From positions 1 to 64,000 of the forward strand of contig JALERU010000028.1 of NCBI GenBank assembly GCA_022764045.1: a stretch of DNA of 64,000 nucleotides, written 5' to 3'. Position numbers and translations under genes: made by a program. Source of the DNA: Clostridiales bacterium (GTDB lineage: Bacteria > Bacillota > Clostridia > Oscillospirales > Oscillospiraceae). Within the stretch, counting starts at the first letter, position 1, and every line of letters begins with the position of its first letter. Under the pieces are notes generated by a model, which was given only the letters and a program-made list of their open reading frames with translations, was not told the DNA's origin and did no database searches. This document shows, piece by piece, positions 1 to 6,816 of the stretch.

Positions 1-143
1 TTCCAGTTGCACAGCGTCCGCAATATTTCTCCGATCTCTCTCCGCTTTTCTCCATAAAATACTTTCCTCCGATACTTCGGCGCGAATACGATATGATACT
101 TGCAATTCCATTTTGTATGAGATAAACTATTGGTGTCATTCAT
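1..143 (-). CDS. tnpA: IS200/IS605 family transposase TnpA, partial (N-terminal part; cut by window edge)
   Basis: The minus strand reads from an ATG at 143 into a protein starting MNDTNSLSHTKWNCKYHI, followed by VFAPKYRRKVFYGEKRREIG. This is the conserved N-terminus of the small HUH (Y1) transposase TnpA of IS200/IS605 elements, which moves single-stranded element DNA. It is too short for the ORF track because the window ends at codon 47. A clean ribosome binding site (AAAGGGAGG) lies just upstream. The HUH motif and catalytic tyrosine would lie outside the window, so whether it is intact cannot be judged. Confidence 0.88.
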   Translation of the reverse strand, partial: MNDTNSLSHTKWNCKYHIVFAPKYRRKVFYGEKRREIGEILRTLCNW

Positions 144-249
144 CGTGATGACCTCCCTTTGCTTTTTTGGGGGCAGTTGGCAGACCGCTCTTATATTCTA
201 AAGCAAAGGGAGTTTTCCTGTCTACATTATCGCCACAAGGCTTCTTTTG

Positions 250-272
250 AACCACTCGTCTAGCGAGTGGTT
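250..272. repeat. Hairpin near the IS200/IS605 element end
   Basis: CCACTCG and CGAGTGG flank a four-base loop about 110 bp upstream of tnpA. IS200/IS605 elements carry subterminal hairpins that TnpA recognises, so this is a plausible end structure. The actual cleavage site cannot be set from one copy. Confidence 0.5.
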
Positions 273-282
273 TTCTTGCTAC

Positions 283-316
283 AAAAAGGCTTCCTCCCTC
301 TCGGGTGGAAGCCTTT
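283..316. terminator. Bidirectional intrinsic terminator after the HxlR gene
   Basis: AAAAAGGCTTCC and GGAAGCCTTTTT form a 12-bp stem. It lies downstream of the minus-strand HxlR gene and separates it from the IS element. Confidence 0.75.
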
Positions 317-362
317 TTCTGTGTGTTAAGGACCGCCCCTTCTCCGGGGGCACGTGGCCGCA

Positions 363-695
363 TTATCCCAGGACCTTCGCCTGATATCCCTCGCCCCAGT
401 TCCACATGGCGTCCAGGACGGGCTTCAGGCTGTTTCCCAGCTCAGTTAGCGTATATTCCACCCGAGGAGGCACTTCCGGATAGACGGTTCGGATCAGCAG
501 GCCGCTGTCCTCCATTTGCCGCAGCTGGGTGGTGAGCACCTTTTGGCTGACGCTGCCCAGGGATTTTTTCAGCTCTCCAAACCGCTTGGTTCCTGTCAGG
601 AGATCGCGCAGGATCAGCACCTTCCATTTGTTGCTGATTAGCGTCAGCGTAGTCTCTACCGGGCAGGCCGGAAGCTCTTTTCCCGTTGCCGGCAT
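363..695 (-). CDS. HxlR family transcriptional regulator
   Basis: A winged-helix regulator of about 110 residues. The typical HxlR pattern is present: CPVETTLTLISNKWKVLILR near the N-terminus, then RFGELKKSLGSVSQKVLTTQ as the recognition region and RVEYTLTELG in the wing. I chose the internal ATG (MPATG) because GGGAGGAAATGCG lies directly upstream; the track start at 722 has no such site. It is divergent from the oxidoreductase gene at 1085, the classic layout in which HxlR proteins sense electrophiles or redox stress and control an adjacent reductase. The inducer is unknown. Confidence 0.88.
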   Translation of the reverse strand: MPATGKELPACPVETTLTLISNKWKVLILRDLLTGTKRFGELKKSLGSVSQKVLTTQLRQMEDSGLLIRTVYPEVPPRVEYTLTELGNSLKPVLDAMWNWGEGYQAKVLG

Positions 696-742
696 CGCAT
701 TTCCTCCCCTCTCAAGTTTCATTTCTCCGGTTGGATGGTCTT

Positions 743-772
743 ATTTTATCTCAGGACCGGAGCTTGTGTCAA
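743..772 (-). promoter_or_regulatory. Sigma-A promoter of the HxlR gene
   Basis: TTGACA and TAAAAT are separated by 18 bp on the minus strand, about 50 bp upstream of the start codon. Confidence 0.7.
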
Positions 773-884
773 GATTTCGACCCAAGAAAACGGCAGACAG
801 ACCCCGTGGATAAAAACTTCAAAAAATTTTTTTGCGAAGGAATTTTGTCTAAAAGCCTTGGTTTTTCTAAATTATTTCCTCTCA

Positions 885-932
885 GTAACTACCTAATGGT
901 TACCTCCAGGTGACCATAGCACAAAATTGTGC
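885..932. promoter_or_regulatory. Dyad cluster, probable HxlR operator upstream of the oxidoreductase
   Basis: The 389-bp gap between the divergent genes holds GTAAC-N9-GTTAC, GGTTACC-TCCA-GGTGACC and GCACAA-AA-TTGTGC in under 50 bp, immediately before a TATGAT box (956-966 area) that has only a poor -35. HxlR proteins bind such dyads near divergent reductase promoters. Assignment to this regulator is inference. Confidence 0.5.
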
Positions 933-1084
933 GTACTTTTCAAATCTCTTTCCTCGGGGTATGATGCAGACACAAGGACGGGAGACACCCCGCCAAGGAG
1001 ATTCCAGGCGTCCTCTCCCAGGGATCTCTCTGAAAAATGATTCCATTCAACCCCATCAACCATACCATCAAGGAGGAAACCACC

Positions 1085-1714
1085 ATGAAAATCGCAGTCA
1101 TTTGTGCCAACGGAAAAGCTGGCAAGCTCATCGTGCAGGAAGCCCTGAACCGGAACCAGGACGTCACCGCCGTCGTCCGGCGTGAGAACAAGAGCCAGGC
1201 CGCCCAGGTCATCCAGAAGGACCTCTTCCAGCTCACCGCCGAGGATCTGAAGGGCTTTGACGTGGTGGTCGACGCCTTCGGTGTCTGGACCGAGGACACG
1301 CTCCCCCTGCACAGCACCTCTCTAAAGCACCTGTGCGACCTGCTCAGCGGCACAGACATCCGCCTGCTGGTGGTGGGCGGCGCCGGCAGCCTCTATGTAA
1401 ACCCCGAGCATACCCTCCAGGTCATGGACGGCCCCGACTTCCCCGACCTCTTCAAGCCCCTGGCCTCCAACATGGGCAAGGCCCTGGAGGAGCTCCGCCA
1501 ACGGAAGGACGTGAAGTGGACCTACCTCAGCCCCGCCGGCGACTTTCAGGCAAAAGGCGAGCGCACCGGAAGCTACCTGCTGGGCGGCGAAGAGCTCACC
1601 CTGAACAGCCGGGGCGAGAGCATCATCAGCTACGCCGACTATGCCATTGCCATGGTCGACGAAGCTCTCCAGGGCAACCACAACCAACAGCGGATCTCCG
1701 TTGTCCGGGCTTAA
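1085..1714 (+). CDS. NAD(P)-binding (NmrA-like/SDR) oxidoreductase
   Basis: A 209-residue single-domain Rossmann protein. MKIAVICANGKAGKLIVQEA carries a glycine-rich dinucleotide loop (GxxGxxG-like), and the acidic VVDAFGVW segment sits where atypical short-chain reductases line the cofactor site. The start at 1085 follows AAGGAGGAAACCACC; the track start at 1037 lacks a binding site. It lies opposite the HxlR regulator and is probably induced through it. Family members reduce quinones or act as redox sensors; the substrate is not predictable. Confidence 0.82.
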   Translation: MKIAVICANGKAGKLIVQEALNRNQDVTAVVRRENKSQAAQVIQKDLFQLTAEDLKGFDVVVDAFGVWTEDTLPLHSTSLKHLCDLLSGTDIRLLVVGGAGSLYVNPEHTLQVMDGPDFPDLFKPLASNMGKALEELRQRKDVKWTYLSPAGDFQAKGERTGSYLLGGEELTLNSRGESIISYADYAIAMVDEALQGNHNQQRISVVRA

Positions 1715-1816
1715 CCCAAGTTTTTTCCCGGGTAGAGCCTTTCTCCGCTGCCCCAGAGAAACCCCATCACCCTCCCGTTTCTTTTTTCCATCCATCGCCA
1801 GCGAGGAGGCCGTTTT

Positions 1817-2638
1817 ATGAACCGTCTGGAAGAACTGCACACCTTAAATGAAATGTTGCTGGCCGAGATGCCGGAGTACCGGCCCCAGGCGGAGCAGTTC
1901 CCCCGGGAAAACACCGCCCAGCGCCGGCTCCTTCGCAGCCTGATGAATTTGCGGCCTCCCCGCCCTCTGGGGCGAGCCTTTCTCTCCCTTCAGGATCAGC
2001 TTCTGACAGAGGAGTGGGAGGCCAGAGGGGTTGTGTCCGCTGACCACCTTCCTGTCCTTGCCGGCCACCCCCGGCTGGCCCTCTGGCAGGGGGACATCAC
2101 CCAGCTGGCCGCCGATGCCATTGTCAATGCCGCCAACAGCGCCCTTCTGGGCTGTTTTTGTCCCTGCCACGGCTGCATTGACAACGCCATCCATTCCGCC
2201 GCAGGCCTCCAGCTTCGGGAAGACTGCCGGGCCCTGATGGAACAGCAGGGGCACCCTGAGCCCAACGGAAGGGCCAAGCTGACCAGAGCCTACAACCTCC
2301 CGGCCCGTTATGTGCTCCACACTGTGGGGCCCATTGTGGGCAGCACCGTAACGCCAAGGGACCGGAGAAACCTGGCCAACTGCTATCGGTCCTGCCTGGC
2401 GCTGGCGGCAGAGCACGGTCTGGCTACCGTAGCTTTCTGCTGTATCTCCACCGGGGAGTTTCACTTTCCCAACCAGCAGGCCGCTGAAATCGCCGTGGAC
2501 ACGGTGACCCGGTTTCTTCAGCAGAATACCTCCCTCAGAAAGGTGATTTTCAATGTTTTCAAGGATACAGACAAAGCCATCTACCGCCAGCTCCTCGGCC
2601 CCGATTGCCCGGCTGAGAGAGGCCCTGGACCGGGCTGA
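1817..2638 (+). CDS. Zinc-type macrodomain protein-ADP-ribose hydrolase
   Basis: A 273-residue protein with a long N-terminal helical region (about 1-85) followed by a macrodomain (about 88-262). Visible motifs are LWQGDITQLAADAIVNAANS (ADP-ribose binding), GCFCPCHGCIDNAIHSAAG (Cys/His set of the zinc-macrodomain branch), LHTVGPIVGS and CISTGEFHFP. Family members remove ADP-ribose from proteins and in streptococci and staphylococci are encoded with a SirTM sirtuin. That is the case here: the next gene overlaps this one by 86 bp. The lipoylated carrier GcvH-L and ligase LplA2 of those operons are not nearby. Confidence 0.9.
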   Translation: MNRLEELHTLNEMLLAEMPEYRPQAEQFPRENTAQRRLLRSLMNLRPPRPLGRAFLSLQDQLLTEEWEARGVVSADHLPVLAGHPRLALWQGDITQLAADAIVNAANSALLGCFCPCHGCIDNAIHSAAGLQLREDCRALMEQQGHPEPNGRAKLTRAYNLPARYVLHTVGPIVGSTVTPRDRRNLANCYRSCLALAAEHGLATVAFCCISTGEFHFPNQQAAEIAVDTVTRFLQQNTSLRKVIFNVFKDTDKAIYRQLLGPDCPAERGPGPG

Positions 2639-3428
2639 CACCGTGATCATCGGCGCCGGGGCAGGGCTTTCCACCGCCGCGGGCCTGACCTATTCCGGGC
2701 CGCGATTTCAGAAGCACTTCGGAGACTTTGCGGCAGTTTACGGCATCCAGGATATGTACTCTGGCGGGTTTTATCCCTTTGACACCCTGGAAGAATACTG
2801 GGGCTGGTGGAGCCGACACATTTTCATCAACCGCTATGAAAAGGCCCCCCTGCCGGTCTACGACCAGCTCCTGGGCCTGGTGGAAGACAAAGACTATTTT
2901 GTGCTGACCACCAACGTGGATCACCAGTTTCAGCTGGCGGGTTTTGACAAAAAGCGTCTGTTTTACACCCAGGGTGACTACGGCCTGTGGCAGTGTTCTC
3001 TCCCCTGTCACCAGGAAACCTATGACAACGAGGCCGTCATCCGGCAGATGGTCAAAGACCAGAAAAACCGAAAAATTCCCACGGACCTGATCCCCCGCTG
3101 CCCCAAATGCGGCCGTCCCATGACCCCCAATCTGCGGTGCGACGACACCTTTGTCCAGGACGAGGGGTGGTACCGGGCCGCGGAGCGGTACCAGGATTTC
3201 CTCCGCCGCCACCGGCGGGGCCGGGTCCTGTACCTGGAGCTGGGGGTGGGAGGAAATACCCCGGCTATCATCAAATACCCCTTCTGGCGATACACAGCCG
3301 AGAACCCCAAGGCCACCTATGTCTGCGTGAATTTGGGGAAAGCCTGGGCGCCCCGTGAGATTGCCGGGCAGGCCATTTGTCTGAACGGGGAGATTGGGGC
3401 CGTTTTGGACACCATTCCAATGAATTGA
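2553..3428 (+). CDS. SirTM-type (class M) sirtuin, probable protein ADP-ribosyltransferase
   Basis: A 291-residue sirtuin. GAGAGLSTAAGLTYSG is the NAD-binding loop; TTNVDHQF is the sirtuin NxD region; CSLPCH and CPKCG are the zinc-ribbon pairs; LELGVGGNTPAIIKYPFW is the C-terminal Rossmann segment. The classical catalytic HG is replaced by TQGDYGLWQC, as in SirTM enzymes that transfer ADP-ribose rather than deacetylate. The only good start, ATG 2553 with GAAAGGTG upstream, overlaps the macrodomain gene by 86 bp, implying translational coupling. Writer and eraser are thus co-produced. Confidence 0.88.
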   Translation: MFSRIQTKPSTASSSAPIARLREALDRADTVIIGAGAGLSTAAGLTYSGPRFQKHFGDFAAVYGIQDMYSGGFYPFDTLEEYWGWWSRHIFINRYEKAPLPVYDQLLGLVEDKDYFVLTTNVDHQFQLAGFDKKRLFYTQGDYGLWQCSLPCHQETYDNEAVIRQMVKDQKNRKIPTDLIPRCPKCGRPMTPNLRCDDTFVQDEGWYRAAERYQDFLRRHRRGRVLYLELGVGGNTPAIIKYPFWRYTAENPKATYVCVNLGKAWAPREIAGQAICLNGEIGAVLDTIPMN

Positions 3429-3433
3429 CACAA

Positions 3434-3469
3434 CAAAACCGCAAAGGCTGCCGTGCCCTTGCGGTTTTG
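3434..3469. terminator. Bidirectional terminator between convergent SirTM and ABC transporter genes
   Basis: CAAAACCGCAA and TTGCGGTTTTG form the stem between two converging transcription units. Confidence 0.75.
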
Positions 3470-3492
3470 CTGTCTTTTGGGTTTCATGGAGC

Positions 3493-4263
3493 TCAGTCCC
3501 CTTTGTATTTTTCCAAAAATTGCTTGGTGCGGGCCTGCTGGGGGTTTCCAAAAACCTCTTCGGGGGTCCCCTCCTCCACCACCACGCCGCCGTCCATGAA
3601 GAGGACCTGGTCGGCCACGTCACGGGCAAAGCTCATCTCATGGGTGACGATGATCATGGTGGTGTGCTGGTCCGCCAGGCCCCGAATGACCTTTAGAACC
3701 TCGCCGGTGAGCTCGGGGTCCAGGGCGGAGGTGGGCTCGTCAAAGCAGAGGATATCGGGCTTCATGGCCAGGGCTCGGGCGATGGCCACCCGCTGCTGCT
3801 GGCCGCCGGAGAGCTGGTGGGGATAATTCCCCATCCGGTCCTGCAAGCCCATCTGAGCCAACAGCACCTTGCCCTCCTCCCGGATGGCCTCCAGGGATTC
3901 CCCGGTTTTCTCCCCTTTCGCCATGAGCTCCCGGGCCAGGGTGACGTTTTCCAGGGCGGTGTACTGGGGGAAGAGATTGAAGCTCTGAAACACCAGGCCG
4001 AAATGCAGGCGCTTGCGGCGGATCTCACTCTCCCGCTGGGTGGCCGGGTCGGCGGCGTCGAAGAGGGTGTTCCCCTGGACGGCGATGGTCCCCTTGTCGG
4101 GGGTCTCCAGGAAGTTCAGGCAGCGCAGCAGGGTGGTCTTGCCGCTGCCCGAGGAGCCGATGATGGCCAGAACCTGGCCCTCCTCCAGGGAGAAGTTGAT
4201 ATCTTTGAGCACCTTGGTGGCGCCGAAGCTCTTTTCAATGTGTTGTACGTCTAAGATAGCCAT
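3493..4263 (-). CDS. Polar amino-acid type ABC transporter, ATP-binding protein
   Basis: A 256-residue ABC ATPase of the GlnQ/ArtP type that powers uptake. Walker A is GSSGSGKTTLLR, the signature is LSGGQQQRVAIARALA and Walker B is ILCFDEPTSALDPE, followed by the switch His in IVTHEMSFAR. It is the last gene of a three-gene operon (binding protein, permease, ATPase), 11 bp after the permease, with AAGGAGGG before its ATG. It has no C-terminal ACT/NIL domain, so no trans-inhibition is expected. Confidence 0.95.
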   Translation of the reverse strand: MAILDVQHIEKSFGATKVLKDINFSLEEGQVLAIIGSSGSGKTTLLRCLNFLETPDKGTIAVQGNTLFDAADPATQRESEIRRKRLHFGLVFQSFNLFPQYTALENVTLARELMAKGEKTGESLEAIREEGKVLLAQMGLQDRMGNYPHQLSGGQQQRVAIARALAMKPDILCFDEPTSALDPELTGEVLKVIRGLADQHTTMIIVTHEMSFARDVADQVLFMDGGVVVEEGTPEEVFGNPQQARTKQFLEKYKGD

Positions 4264-4274
4264 GGGAACCCTCC

Positions 4275-5039
4275 TTAGCGGAAGTAGCTGAGCTTGCGCT
4301 CGATGAAGTTGAAGAGGATGGTGAGCACGCCCACGAACACCAGGTAGAACACGCCGGTGTAGAACAGAGGCCAGGTGATCCCCGCCGACTTCATATAGGA
4401 CTCGCCGGACTTAATCAGCTCCGTAATGGCAATAATCCGGGCCAGAGAGGTATCCTTCACCAGGGTAATGATCTCGTTGGACATGGGCGGCACCACGCGC
4501 TTGACCATTTGCAGCAGGGTGATCTTAAAGAAGGTCTGGCGCTTGGTGAGACCCAGCACCTCGGCGGCCTCCCGCTGGCCCACCGGCACCCCCTGAATCC
4601 CGCCCCGGTAGATCACCGAGAAATAGCAGGAGTAGTTGATGACAAAAGCCACTGTGCAGGCGAACATCCGTCCGCTGGCCGCGCTGCCCCAGATATTGTT
4701 GTCAAACCACAGGCCAGGGCCGTAATAGATAATAATCAGCTGAAGCATCAGGGGCGTGCCCCGGACCACCCAAACAATCAGGTCGGTCAGGGCATGGATC
4801 GGCCGGAAGGCCGCCAGAGATTTGACAAATTCGCTGGGCTCCTTGGCCTCCTCCGCCAGCCCCTCTTTCCTCCCAGTGTTCTTTTTGGGCTTCAAAAGGA
4901 ACCGGAAGGGGGTCCACTTGCTCATGGAGCCAAAAGCGATCACCAGGCCCAAGGGAAGGCCGAAGAGCAGCGTCAGGGCAAAGAGCTGGGTTGCCGTGCC
5001 CAAGCCGCCCAACAGGGATTGGGTAACTGTCCAAAACAT
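4275..5039 (-). CDS. Polar amino-acid type ABC transporter permease
   Basis: A 254-residue inner-membrane permease of the HisM/GlnP family. An N-terminal TM segment is followed by a charged loop with KPKKNTGRKEG that is longer than usual, then the core with WVVRGTPLMLQLIIIY and the EAA-type coupling loop (GQREAAEVLGLTKRQTF). I start at MFWTVTQS because AGAGGAGAG lies just upstream; the track start at 5102 runs back into a hairpin. It forms the channel for the adjacent ATPase and binding protein. Confidence 0.92.
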   Translation of the reverse strand: MFWTVTQSLLGGLGTATQLFALTLLFGLPLGLVIAFGSMSKWTPFRFLLKPKKNTGRKEGLAEEAKEPSEFVKSLAAFRPIHALTDLIVWVVRGTPLMLQLIIIYYGPGLWFDNNIWGSAASGRMFACTVAFVINYSCYFSVIYRGGIQGVPVGQREAAEVLGLTKRQTFFKITLLQMVKRVVPPMSNEIITLVKDTSLARIIAITELIKSGESYMKSAGITWPLFYTGVFYLVFVGVLTILFNFIERKLSYFR

Positions 5040-5077
5040 GGGAAACTCTCCTCTGATCTTTGTTTCTGCATGCTGAC

Positions 5078-5114
5078 CACGGATAAAAAGTGCGCCCTGC
5101 ACTGTTTATCCGTG
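5078..5114 (-). repeat. Intercistronic hairpin 2 (binding protein-permease gap)
   Basis: CACGGATAAA and TTTATCCGTG with inner AGTGC/GCACT arms form a long near-perfect stem just before the permease ribosome binding site. It may protect the upstream mRNA end or limit permease expression. Confidence 0.6.
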
Positions 5115-5131
5115 CCCAGCATAAAAGCCGT

Positions 5132-5166
5132 CCAAAGGCAGAGAGCTGACAGCTCTCTGCCTTTGG
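5132..5166 (-). terminator. Intercistronic attenuator-like hairpin after the binding-protein gene
   Basis: CCAAAGGCAGAGAGCT and its exact complement flank a 3-nt loop, a perfect 16-bp stem, followed in the direction of transcription by GGCTTTTATG. Such hairpins between binding-protein and permease genes are known to give an excess of the binding protein. Confidence 0.65.
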
Positions 5167-5197
5167 AAATGTTTTCTTGATCGCGTTGCGGGGGAAA

Positions 5198-6031
5198 TTA
5201 CTTTGCGGGGCTCACAACCACCTGCGCGTTGTTGAAGTAGGGGTTGGTGCACTCCATGGAGCCCTTCACTTCGTCGGTGATGGTCATGCCGTTCCAAACC
5301 ACGTCGATGCTCTTGGCGTCCAGCTCCATGATCTTGCTATCCCAGTCGATGACGATGAACTCAATCTCCACGCCCAGCTTTTCCGCCACCAGCTTGGCCA
5401 TGTCAGCGTCAAAGCCGATCCACTGGCCGTCGGCGTCCTTGTAGTCCATGGGCTCGAACTCGGTGATGCCCACGATGAGCTTGCCCTTTTCCTGGATGTA
5501 AGCCACATCGCCGTCGGCGGCGGGGGTGAACTCCTCAGCGGCGGGCTGCTCAACCAGAGCGTCCTGGAGCTTATAGGTCTCAGCGATCTTCTGCATGGAG
5601 CCGTCGGCATAGGACTCTGCCAGCACGTTGTTGATGTAGGCGGCCAGGTCAGAACCCTTGCGGCAGCCGATGCCGTACTCCTCGGTGGTCAGCTTCTCCT
5701 CGCCATAGGTCAGGTCGGGATAGCTGGTGCCCTCGCCGGTCATGGCGGTGGCCATGAGCAGGTCGATGATGGCGGCGTCAGAGGTGCCGGCCTTCACTTC
5801 CATCAGGGCGTCGGCCTGGGTGGCAACGGAGTTGACCTCCCAGCCCTTTTCCTTGGCAGCGGCCTCGCCGGCGCTGCCGGTTTCCACAGCGTAAACCAGG
5901 GTGGCGGGGTCCACAGCAGTGGTGCCCTCTTCGGTTCCCTCGGTGGGGTCGGTGGTGTCATTCTGACCGCAGGCGGCCAGCAGGGTGCAGCACATGAGGG
6001 CTGCCAGCAAAAGCGCGAGTAACTTTTTCAT
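5198..6031 (-). CDS. Lipoprotein amino-acid binding protein, solute-binding family 3, circularly permuted
   Basis: A 277-residue lipoprotein: the signal MKKLLALLLAALMCCTLLAACG ends in a lipobox. Residues about 38-150 (VETGSAGEAAAKEKGW to GSMQKIAETYKL, including LTTEEYGIGCRKGSD) match what is normally the second half of family 3 proteins. Residues about 165-274 (KLIVGITEFEPMDYKD, IGFDADMAKLVAEKLGVE, WNGMTITDEVK, PYFNNAQVVV) match the normal first half. The lobes are therefore encoded in reverse order, with the break at the hinge. The Arg that usually binds the substrate carboxylate (TITxxR) is Val here. It is the first gene of the transporter operon and should deliver a polar solute; the ligand is unknown. 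Confidence 0.9.
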   Translation of the reverse strand: MKKLLALLLAALMCCTLLAACGQNDTTDPTEGTEEGTTAVDPATLVYAVETGSAGEAAAKEKGWEVNSVATQADALMEVKAGTSDAAIIDLLMATAMTGEGTSYPDLTYGEEKLTTEEYGIGCRKGSDLAAYINNVLAESYADGSMQKIAETYKLQDALVEQPAAEEFTPAADGDVAYIQEKGKLIVGITEFEPMDYKDADGQWIGFDADMAKLVAEKLGVEIEFIVIDWDSKIMELDAKSIDVVWNGMTITDEVKGSMECTNPYFNNAQVVVSPAK

Positions 6032-6065
6032 TTCTTAACTCTCCATTCTTTGTCGGTTCCTTTCT

Positions 6066-6090
6066 CACGATCGTTTAGCACTCTATCGTG
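6066..6090 (-). promoter_or_regulatory. Inverted repeat in the 5' leader of the ABC transporter operon
   Basis: CACGAT and ATCGTG are 13 bp apart, between the promoter and the start codon of the binding-protein gene. It could be an operator or a leader stem. Confidence 0.4.
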
Positions 6091-6103
6091 ATAAAGTATT
6101 AAC

Positions 6104-6131
6104 ATGATACCACACCAGAGCGGAATTGCAA
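6104..6131 (-). promoter_or_regulatory. Promoter of the ABC transporter operon
   Basis: TTGCAA and TATCAT with a 16-bp spacer on the minus strand, about 75 bp upstream of the start codon. Confidence 0.6.
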
Positions 6132-6192
6132 GCCCTCTCTGGCTATTTTTCTCCTCTTCCCTCATTTTTGTCGCTTTTGCACAAAGCCACAG

Positions 6193-6723
6193 TTACCCCT
6201 TCGAGGAGAGGACCTTCTCATAGGCGATGCGGAGATCCCCGTCCTCCGGCCCCCCCACCAGAGCGATCTGGCCGCAGCAGCAGAATCCCGCCTTTTCCAG
6301 GGCTCGTCCCATGGGGCGGTTGCCCGGGTGGGTGTCTACCCGGAGAGAGGTATCCCCCGCCTGGGCCGCCTGTTCCAAGGCGAAGGCCAGGCAGGCGCCG
6401 GCGATCCCCCGGCCCATCCAAGCATCCCCCACACAAAGCCGGTGGAGGCTGGTGTATCCGGACCCCTCCGGGCTCTGCCAGGTCCCTTGGATTTGCTGGT
6501 AAGAGGGCTCCGGTTCACGGGTCAGGGTAAAGGCGGCGGCCACAATCCCTCCCTCGATCACCACCCAGGCCCGGCCCAAAACCAGGTCCTCCTCCCAAAC
6601 GTCCCGGGAGGGATATCCCTTTTGCCACTGGTCCAGGCCCAGGGCCTGAAGTCGCCTCTTGGCTTGGTCCGTGATCTGGCAGATTTCCGCCAGGTGGGCA
6701 GGCTTGCCCCGCTGAATCTCCAT
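6193..6723 (-). CDS. GNAT family N-acetyltransferase
   Basis: A 176-residue single-domain acetyltransferase that would use acetyl-CoA on an unknown small-molecule or protein amine. LHRLCVGDAWMGRGIAGACL is the motif A pyrophosphate loop (R/Q-x-x-G-x-G/A variant), followed by LRVDTHPGNRPMGRALEKAG, the motif B region common to this branch. GGAGGAAACAGC precedes the ATG. It lies downstream of the minus-strand secreted-protein gene but behind that gene's own terminator region relative to the ABC operon, so it may be monocistronic. Confidence 0.88.
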   Translation of the reverse strand: MEIQRGKPAHLAEICQITDQAKRRLQALGLDQWQKGYPSRDVWEEDLVLGRAWVVIEGGIVAAAFTLTREPEPSYQQIQGTWQSPEGSGYTSLHRLCVGDAWMGRGIAGACLAFALEQAAQAGDTSLRVDTHPGNRPMGRALEKAGFCCCGQIALVGGPEDGDLRIAYEKVLSSKG

Positions 6724-6758
6724 GCTGTTTCCTCCTGTTCTTTTCCAAATATAAAAGG

Positions 6759-6790
6759 GCGGAGGCAGCCAAAACCCGCGCTGCCTCCGC
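6759..6790 (-). terminator. Terminator after the secreted NodB-like protein gene
   Basis: GCGGAGGCAGC and its complement form the stem, followed on the minus strand by CCCTTTTAT. Confidence 0.75.
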
Positions 6791-6816
6791 TCTAAAGTGT
6801 CTTGTGGTTGGTTTCG

